Positions 58,837-64,000 of a stretch of 64,000 bases of DNA are shown here, one piece after another. The notes under the pieces were generated by a model. That model had not been told where the DNA came from, searched no databases, and saw only the letters and a program-made list of their open reading frames with translations. The stretch's first letter is position 1; each line of letters opens with the position of its first letter. This DNA comes from Streptomyces noursei. GTDB taxonomy: Bacteria; Actinomycetota; Actinomycetes; Streptomycetales; Streptomycetaceae. The translations under genes and the position numbers were made by a program. The stretch is taken from contig NZ_LWBU01000373.1 of the NCBI RefSeq assembly GCF_001646665.1, positions 226,885 to 290,884 on the forward strand, in the 5' to 3' direction.

Positions 58837-60197
58837 CCCCCCGCGCCCGCCGTGCCCGCGCCCGACGTGCCCGCGGCCACGCCCTCGCGGTGACCGTCAC
58901 CACCGCCACCGCGCTCGCCCTCCCGCTGATCACCGCACCCGCCCAGGCCACACCCGCCCAGGCCACACCCGCCCAGGCCGCGTCCGCCCAGGTGTCGCCT
59001 GGCGGGGCACCGCCCCGCACGGGCTTCGAGGCCAGTGGCGGGGCCCGCTGGACCGGTCAGGCCGAGGAGCAACGTTTCCTCGCCGCCGTCGACCGGGCGA
59101 GCGACCGCGTCTCCATGACCCGGGCGGGCACCACCCGCCAGGGCCGCCCGCTGAACCTGGTGCGGATCTCCACCGCGCCCGGCGCCACCACCGTGCTCCT
59201 CATCTGCAGCCAGCACGGTGACGAACCGTCCGGCCGCGAGGCCTGCCTGACCACCGTCCGCGACCTCGCGTACGCCAAGGACCGCGACACCCTCCGCTTC
59301 CTGGCCCGCACGACCGTCCTCGTCGTGCCGACCGCCAACCCCGACGGCCGCGCCGCCGACACCCGCGGCAACGCCGACGGCGTCGACGTCAACCGCGACC
59401 ACCTCACCCTCGCCACCGCCGAGGCACGCGCCCTCGCCGCCGTGATCCGCGACCACCGGCCCGACGTCGTGTACGACCTGCACGAGTACGGCGCCACGCC
59501 GCCCTACTACGACAAGGACCTCCTCGCGCTCTGGCCCCGCAACCCGAACACATACGCCCGCGTCCACGACGAGGCGCACACCCTCTCCGAGTCGTACGTA
59601 CGGCCCGCGGCCGAGCGCGCCGGCTTCGACAGCGGCGTCTACGGCATCTGGACCGACCCCGTCACCGGAGAGCCCGTCAAGCAGGTCGCGGGCGACGGCC
59701 AGGAGCGCATCCTGCGCAACACCGCGGGCATCAAGCACTCCGTCGGCCTGCTCGTCGAGACCCGCGTCGACCCGCTCACCGACGAGGAGAAGTCCGACCC
59801 CGCCCTCAACAACCGGCGCCGCGTCGACAGCCAGCTGGCCGCCCTCGACGGCCTGTTCGGGTACGTCGACGACCGGCGCGCGGCGATCGGGGCGGCCACC
59901 GCCAGGGCCCGGCTCGCCGGGCTGCGCGACCGGGGCCCGGTGCACCTGGGCGGCGCCGACAACGACCCGCCGGAGCCCGCCGAGACGCTCCAGGACCCGC
60001 CCTGCGGCTACCACCTCGACGCCGCCCAGTACGCGGACGTCAAGGACGAGCTGGCGCTGCACGGGGTGGCCGCCCGGCCGGGCGCCGACGGCGCCTTCGT
60101 ACCGCTGCGCCAGTCGCTGCGGGCCCTGGTCCCGCTTCTCCTCGACACCCGGGCGGCCTACCGCCTCGCCGAGGGGAGGCCGGTCGAGGGCTGTTGA
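58833..60197 (+). CDS. Secreted M14-family zinc carboxypeptidase
   Basis: 454 aa from an ATG overlapping the previous TGA. The signal peptide (LAVTVTTATALALPLITAPA) is followed by a short repeat AQATPAQATPAQAASAQ. Zinc ligands: His128 and Glu131 in SQHGDEPSGREACL, and His217 in VYDLHEYGATPPYY. NPDGRAADTRGNADGVDVNR gives the substrate-binding Asn-Arg pair, and LLVETRVDPL holds the catalytic Glu. It removes C-terminal residues, complementing the dipeptidyl-peptidase. A C-terminal region of about 110 residues with Cys (DPPCGYHL and VEGC) follows the peptidase fold. The start is fixed by the ATGA overlap. Confidence 0.92.
   Translation: MTPRARRARARRARGHALAVTVTTATALALPLITAPAQATPAQATPAQAASAQVSPGGAPPRTGFEASGGARWTGQAEEQRFLAAVDRASDRVSMTRAGTTRQGRPLNLVRISTAPGATTVLLICSQHGDEPSGREACLTTVRDLAYAKDRDTLRFLARTTVLVVPTANPDGRAADTRGNADGVDVNRDHLTLATAEARALAAVIRDHRPDVVYDLHEYGATPPYYDKDLLALWPRNPNTYARVHDEAHTLSESYVRPAAERAGFDSGVYGIWTDPVTGEPVKQVAGDGQERILRNTAGIKHSVGLLVETRVDPLTDEEKSDPALNNRRRVDSQLAALDGLFGYVDDRRAAIGAATARARLAGLRDRGPVHLGGADNDPPEPAETLQDPPCGYHLDAAQYADVKDELALHGVAARPGADGAFVPLRQSLRALVPLLLDTRAAYRLAEGRPVEGC
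58937..58981 (+). repeat. Three tandem 15-bp repeats
   Basis: Three near-identical units of ACCCGCCCAGGCCAC (starting 58937, 58952 and 58967), encoding TPAQA repeats just after the signal peptide of the M14 peptidase. Confidence 0.8.
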
Positions 60198-60273
60198 TAC
60201 CGGGACAGGTGTGCACCGCGTGGTAGGGGGTATCAAGAGCGAAATCAGGCCATGATCGCGAAAGGTGCCGCCC

Positions 60274-62040
60274 GTGTCTCAGGAGCAACGCAAACCGGGG
60301 CAACGGATGCGGCTGCCGGTGAAGGCCGCTCTGCCGGGCCGTCACCCGCACGAGGACAAGGCACCCGTCACCGACCGGGTGGTCTTCGGCGTGACGGCCG
60401 TGCTCACTCTGGCCTTCGTGGTCTGGGGCGCCACCGCGACGGAGTCGCTGGAGAGCATCTCCGACACCATGCTGAACGGCCTGATGCACAACGGCGGCTG
60501 GGCGTTCGTCCTGGCCGCCTCGGGCTTCGTCGTCTTCGCGCTCTGGCTCGCCGTCAGCCGGTACGGCCGGATCCAGCTGGGCCAGGAGCACGAGAAGCCC
60601 GAGTTCAGCACCGTCTCCTGGGTCGCCATGATGTTCAGCGCCGGCATGGGCATCGGTCTGATGTTCTACGGCGTCAGCGAACCCCTCGCCCACTACACCA
60701 CCCCGCCGCCCGGCACCGACCCCGCCGACTCGGCGGACGCCATGCAGACGGCACTCGCCACCACCCTCTTCCACTGGACCCTCCACCCCTGGGCCATCTA
60801 CGCGGTGGTCGGCCTGGCCATCGCGTACAGCACCTTCCGGCGCCGCAGGCGGCAGACGATCAGTGCCGTCTTCGTCCCGCTCATCGGCGGGAAGCGCGCG
60901 GACGGAGCACCCGGACGGGTGATCGACATCCTGGCGATCTTCGCCACGCTGTTCGGCTCCGCCACCTCCCTCGGGCTCGGAGCGCTCCAGATCGGCAGCG
61001 GCATGAACGAGGTCGGATGGCTGGACGAGGCCGGGACCGGGCTGCTCGTCACCATCATCGGCGTCCTGACGGTGTGCTTCGTGTTCTCCGCCGTGTCCGG
61101 GGTGGAGAGGGGCATCCAGTGGCTCTCCAACACCAACATGGTGCTGGCCCTCGTGCTCGCCCTCTTCGTCTTCGTCGCCGGCCCCACCATCCTGGTCCTC
61201 GACCTGATCCCCACCTCCCTCGCCTCCTACCTCGACGAACTGCCGCAGCTGGCCGGCCGCACCGAGGCCGCCACCGGCGGCGGGGACGTCGCCGACTGGC
61301 TGAGCAGCTGGACGGTCTTCTACTGGGCCTGGTGGATCTCCTGGACGCCGTTCGTCGGCATGTTCATCGCCCGCATCAGCCGGGGCCGGACGATCCGGCA
61401 GTTCGTCGGGGGCGTCATCCTGGTCCCCAGCACCGTGAGCCTCATCTGGTTCGCGGTCTTCGGCGGCACGGCCATGCACCTGAAGGAGCGCGGCGACCTG
61501 GGAGCCGCGACCACGCCCGAGGCCCAGCTCTTCGGAGTGCTCCAGGAGTTCCCGATCGCCGGCGTGATGAGCCTGCTGGTGATGATCCTGGTCGGCATCT
61601 TCTTCATCTCGGGCGCCGACGCGGCCTCGATCGTGATGGGCACGCTCTCCCAGAAGGGCACCTTCGAACCCGCCCGGTTCGTGGTCGTCTTCTGGGGCGT
61701 GGTCACCGGTGGCGTGGCGGCCGTGATGCTCCTCGTCGGCGAGGGGAAGGGCGACGCGCTCGCCGGCCTCCAGCACCTGACGATCCTCGTCGCCGCGCCC
61801 TTCGTCCTGGTGATGATCGGCATGTGCTGGTCCCTCATGCGGGACCTGCGCCAGGACCCGCTGATCGTGCGCGGCGAACTCGCCGAGGAAGCCGTGGAGG
61901 AGGCCGTGATCGCGGGCCACGAGAAGTACGCGGGTGACTTCGAGATCCGCATCGGCCCGAGCCACGACGAGGCCCCCGGAGGCCCCTCGGGCACCGCGCC
62001 CGGCCCCGACGCCGGCCGGGACCCCGGCTCCGACCGCTGA
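60274..62040 (+). CDS. BCCT-family betaine/choline/carnitine-type transporter
   Basis: 588 aa, twelve predicted membrane helices. Imports compatible solutes such as glycine betaine under osmotic stress. Family signature: the Trp-rich segment WTVFYWAWWISWTPFVGMFI and ARISRGRTIRQFVGGVILVP. Helix 3 has FSAGMGIGLMFYGVSEPLAH; the GMGIGL run is like sodium-coupled BetP. The N-terminal 30 residues are basic and the C-terminal 60 are acidic, as osmosensing tails often are. I chose GTG 60274, which has AAAGG eight bases upstream, over the GTG at 60265 that overlaps it. It is separated from the M14 gene by 76 bases. Confidence 0.94.
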   Translation: MSQEQRKPGQRMRLPVKAALPGRHPHEDKAPVTDRVVFGVTAVLTLAFVVWGATATESLESISDTMLNGLMHNGGWAFVLAASGFVVFALWLAVSRYGRIQLGQEHEKPEFSTVSWVAMMFSAGMGIGLMFYGVSEPLAHYTTPPPGTDPADSADAMQTALATTLFHWTLHPWAIYAVVGLAIAYSTFRRRRRQTISAVFVPLIGGKRADGAPGRVIDILAIFATLFGSATSLGLGALQIGSGMNEVGWLDEAGTGLLVTIIGVLTVCFVFSAVSGVERGIQWLSNTNMVLALVLALFVFVAGPTILVLDLIPTSLASYLDELPQLAGRTEAATGGGDVADWLSSWTVFYWAWWISWTPFVGMFIARISRGRTIRQFVGGVILVPSTVSLIWFAVFGGTAMHLKERGDLGAATTPEAQLFGVLQEFPIAGVMSLLVMILVGIFFISGADAASIVMGTLSQKGTFEPARFVVVFWGVVTGGVAAVMLLVGEGKGDALAGLQHLTILVAAPFVLVMIGMCWSLMRDLRQDPLIVRGELAEEAVEEAVIAGHEKYAGDFEIRIGPSHDEAPGGPSGTAPGPDAGRDPGSDR

Positions 62041-62152
62041 CCGACCGCCCCACCTCCACCGGGGCCGGCCGACCGCCCCGCCGCACCGGGGCTCACCGGC
62101 CGCCCCGCCCCACAGAGGCTGACCGGCCGCCCCACCCCCCACTGGGGCGGCG
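62041..62152. repeat. Four imperfect 28-bp tandem repeats
   Basis: Copies of CCGRCCGCCCCRCC start at 62041, 62069, 62096 and 62124, spaced 28, 27 and 28 bases. Each unit ends in a GGGGC- or GAGGC-containing half that can pair with its CCGCCCC half. The array fills the gap between the BCCT gene and the next gene. Confidence 0.75.
62127..62152 (+). terminator. Hairpin after the BCCT gene
   Basis: GCCGCCCCA (62127-62135) and TGGGGCGGC (62144-62152) form a perfect 9-base stem with an 8-base loop, the strongest of the repeat units. No T-run follows, as is common in high-GC actinomycetes. Confidence 0.6.
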
Positions 62153-62212
62153 GCCGGCCCGTTGCCACGGGCCGATTCACGCCGGCGGGCGGTCATCGGC
62201 GAGGATGGCGCC

Positions 62213-62746
62213 ATGACCGAGATCCTCACCCCCCGACTCCTCCTGCGCCGCTGGCACGACGACGACCTCGTCCCCATGGCCGACATCGACGCGGACCCCG
62301 AGGTGATGCGCTGGATCGGCGACGGGTCGGTCCGCGACCTGGAGGGGACGGCGGAGGACATCGAGCGGTGGGAGGAGGAGTGGGACGAGGAGGGCTTCGG
62401 GCTCTTCGCCGTCGAGCTCCTCGCCTCGGGCGAGCTGATCGGCTTCGCGGGACTGTCCGTACCCGAGTACCTGCCCGAGGTGCTGCCGGCCGTCGAGATC
62501 GTCTGGCGCCTGGGCCGTCCGTTCTGGGGCCAGGGATACGCCTCCGAGGCCGCCCACGCCGTGCTGGAGTTCGCGCTCCAGGACCGCGGCCTCGACCGGG
62601 TCGTGAGCATCGCCCGGCTCGGGAACGACGCCGCCGAGAACGTCATGCGCAAGCTCGGCATGGTGCCCGAGCGCGAGACGACCCACCCGGTGCACGGCGT
62701 CCCGCTGCACGTCCACGCCATCGACCTCACCGAGTACCAGGGCTGA
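62213..62746 (+). CDS. GNAT-family N-acetyltransferase (RimJ/RimL-like)
   Basis: 177 aa from ATG 62213, with GGAGG-like GAGGATGGCGCC upstream. The fold begins LTPRLLLRRWHDDDLVPMAD, typical of RimJ/RimL-type enzymes. VMRWIGDGSVRDLEGTAEDI, FAVELLASGELIGFAGLSVP, and EIVWRLGRPFWGQGYASEAA with the acetyl-CoA loop (RPFWGQGYASEA) follow, then RLGNDAAENVMRKLGMVPER. It acetylates an amine, but whether of a protein N-terminus, small molecule or drug is unknown. It stands alone between the BCCT gene and a convergent flavoprotein, 14 bases apart. Confidence 0.9.
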   Translation: MTEILTPRLLLRRWHDDDLVPMADIDADPEVMRWIGDGSVRDLEGTAEDIERWEEEWDEEGFGLFAVELLASGELIGFAGLSVPEYLPEVLPAVEIVWRLGRPFWGQGYASEAAHAVLEFALQDRGLDRVVSIARLGNDAAENVMRKLGMVPERETTHPVHGVPLHVHAIDLTEYQG

Positions 62747-62760
62747 GCCGGGTCGCCGGA

Positions 62761-63687
62761 TCACCCGGCGACCACGCCCGCCACCTCCTCGGCGCAGCCC
62801 CACGCGACGGTCACCCCCGCGCCGCCGTGACCGTAGTTGTGGAACAGCACCCCACGGCCGCCCGGCGACGGCTCCGCCGCCAGGCGCACCCCGTCCCGGC
62901 GCACCGGCCGCAGACCCACCCGGTGCCCCAGCACCCGCGCCCCGCCGATCTCGGGGCGGATCCGCGCGCACCGGGCGACGATCGCGGCCGCCGTCCCCGC
63001 GTCCGGCCCGGTGCGCCAGTCGTCCTCCTCCGCCGTGCCGCCCAGGACCAGCCGGCCCGGCTGGGGGAAGAAGTACGTCGTGGCCGCCGAGGAGTCCGCG
63101 GCCGTGTACCACTCCTCGACGCCCGGGTTCTCCACCAGGACCAGCTGCCCGCGCACCGGCCGCACCCCCGGATCCGGTACGAGGTCCCGGGCGCCCAGCC
63201 CGGTGCAGTTGACCACCACCGGGGCCACCGCCTCCGCGAGGGACGACACCGTCCGCCTCTCCACGACCCCGCCCGCCGCCTCCAGCCGGGACCGCAGCCA
63301 CGCCAGGTGGACCGGCATGTCGACCAGCGGCAGCCGGGCCGCCAGGCCCCCCGACGCCAGCTGCCGCATCCCGGGCACCTCGCCCGCCCACGCGCCCAGC
63401 GAGCCCAGGTCCGTGTCCGCGTGGACCCCCGCCACCATCCGCACCCCGGTCGCCCCGGGGTCGGCCGCGAGCCGCTCGTACACGCGCAGCGACGCCAGTG
63501 CCCAGGAGCCGACGCGCTCGGCCGGTTCGATGCGGTACGGCCACCACAGGGCCCCCGCCACCGCGGAGGTGGTGTCGCCCGGCGCGTCACGCGTCCACAC
63601 GCGTACCCGCAGCCCGCGCCCGGCCAGGGCGACGGCCGTCGTCAGCCCGATGACCCCGCCGCCCACCACGATCGCGTCACCCGTCAT
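62761..63687 (-). CDS. FAD-dependent D-amino-acid-oxidase-family protein
   Basis: 308 aa from ATG 63687; the extra 22 codons upstream have no homology. The N-terminal FAD-binding motif is AIVVGGGVIGLTTAVALAGR (GxGxxG type). TTSAVAGALWWPYRIEPAER, LVDMPVHLAWLRSRLEAAGG, PVVVNCTGLGARDLVPDPGV and RPVRGQLVLVENPGVEEWYT match D-amino-acid oxidase. The C-terminal signature is VLFHNYGHGGAGVTVAWGCA, with Arg in VGLRPVRRDGVRL as substrate anchor. It probably oxidises D-amino acids to keto acids, H2O2 and ammonia; a D-aspartate oxidase or glycine-oxidase-like specificity cannot be excluded. Confidence 0.92.
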   Translation of the reverse strand: MTGDAIVVGGGVIGLTTAVALAGRGLRVRVWTRDAPGDTTSAVAGALWWPYRIEPAERVGSWALASLRVYERLAADPGATGVRMVAGVHADTDLGSLGAWAGEVPGMRQLASGGLAARLPLVDMPVHLAWLRSRLEAAGGVVERRTVSSLAEAVAPVVVNCTGLGARDLVPDPGVRPVRGQLVLVENPGVEEWYTAADSSAATTYFFPQPGRLVLGGTAEEDDWRTGPDAGTAAAIVARCARIRPEIGGARVLGHRVGLRPVRRDGVRLAAEPSPGGRGVLFHNYGHGGAGVTVAWGCAEEVAGVVAG

Positions 63688-64000
63688 GCCGGGGACGGTA
63701 GCGGAGCCGTCCGGGGCGGGCGTACACCCGGCATGCCCGCCCCGCACGAGCACGAGCCGGACACGGGTCCGGTCTCGACCACGGCCTCGGTCACGGCGAG
63801 CCGCGCGCGCCGGCGCGCCACGACACCCACGCGTACTTCGCCCTCGCGCCCGCGACCCGGGCCGGCGGCGTCCTCACCGCCGGCACCCCACCGACCACAC
63901 CAGGGAGGGCGTCCTGACCACGACCGCCCCGCGCCGCGCGACCCCCCCCCCGCCCCCCCCCCCCCCCCCCCCCCCGCCCCCCCCCCCCCGCCCCGGCGCC
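63688..64000. other. Right-edge region without a supported gene; ends in a poly-C tract
   Basis: Upstream of the flavoprotein gene. A plus-strand frame ending near 63920 reads HDTHAYFALAPATRAGGVLT in part, possibly the end of a decayed or frame-shifted gene, but I cannot support it. From 63942 the sequence is almost only C, broken by single G bases, which is unlike natural coding DNA and looks like poor base calling or a contig end. Confidence 0.5.

Noticed and set aside
63733..63925. A partial gene after the D-amino-acid oxidase
   Set aside because: Pieces such as HDTHAYFALAP look protein-like, but no start, no continuous homology and poor sequence nearby prevent a call.

Overview
The window is very GC-rich, with third codon positions almost always G or C, frequent GTG/TTG starts and ATGA/GTGA-coupled genes. 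A Wbl (WhiB-like) protein, an SsgA-like protein, a small laccase and a six-gene Mce operon together point to a chromosomal stretch of a Streptomyces or very close actinomycete. Gene density is high, and I see no rRNA, tRNA, CRISPR array or intact transposon.

Layout. (1) 2-12472: an Mce lipid-import operon. It begins inside a YrbE/MlaE permease gene cut by the left edge, then a second permease, six Mce proteins (the fifth a lipoprotein), four Mce-associated proteins forming a duplicated two-gene unit, and a coupled lytic transglycosylase. The ATPase is not in the window. (2) 12449-14610: two divergent genes for the ligase and polymerase parts of an NHEJ LigD system. (3) 14615-20525: a secreted redox block. 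A ThuA-sugar dehydrogenase fusion is coupled to a cupredoxin-Ig-DUF1080 fusion, divergent from a Tat-exported two-domain laccase. (4) 20653-28906: VOC protein, WhiB paralogue, zinc-ribbon SDR, GH46 chitosanase, acyl-ACP desaturase with twin palindromic operators, dimethylargininase, ABC-F protein with an attenuator-like leader, and an SsgD-like protein. (5) 29057-33062: sialidase-like repeat protein, YciI protein, endonuclease V, a VOC remnant, and a saccharopine-dehydrogenase-like reductase.

(6) 33237-40411: an acyl-CoA catabolic operon (CaiB-type CoA transferase or racemase, acyl-CoA dehydrogenase, thiolase, FadJ-type fusion), then a convergent gamma-carbonic-anhydrase-like gene and a MerR regulator. 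The regulator's own promoter and the operon's upstream region carry related palindromes. (7) 40607-44549: GNAT, a CDF metal transporter with a natural run of ten His, a secreted sphingomyelinase and an MpaB/DUF2236 oxygenase-like protein. (8) 44521-53694: a beta-1,3-glucan utilisation locus. It holds a GH1 beta-glucosidase, two permeases and a binding protein on one strand, a GH81 endo-beta-1,3-glucanase divergent from them, and a LacI regulator. GAGAGCGCTCTC palindromes sit in the divergent promoter region and upstream of lacI. No ATPase is present, so a shared MsiK-type ATPase is inferred. (9) 53841-63687: two small proteins, a secreted M1 aminopeptidase divergent from a coupled S15 dipeptidyl-peptidase/M14 carboxypeptidase pair, a BCCT osmolyte transporter, a 28-bp tandem repeat with terminator potential, a GNAT and a D-amino-acid-oxidase-like flavoprotein. 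The right edge dissolves into a poly-C tract that looks like poor sequence.

The observations I rate most worth checking are the extracellular dehydrogenase/cupredoxin/laccase block, the ABC-F leader, the two-site MerR circuit, the twin desaturase operators, the chitosanase with Asp where the catalytic Glu is expected, and the SDR that lacks its catalytic Tyr.
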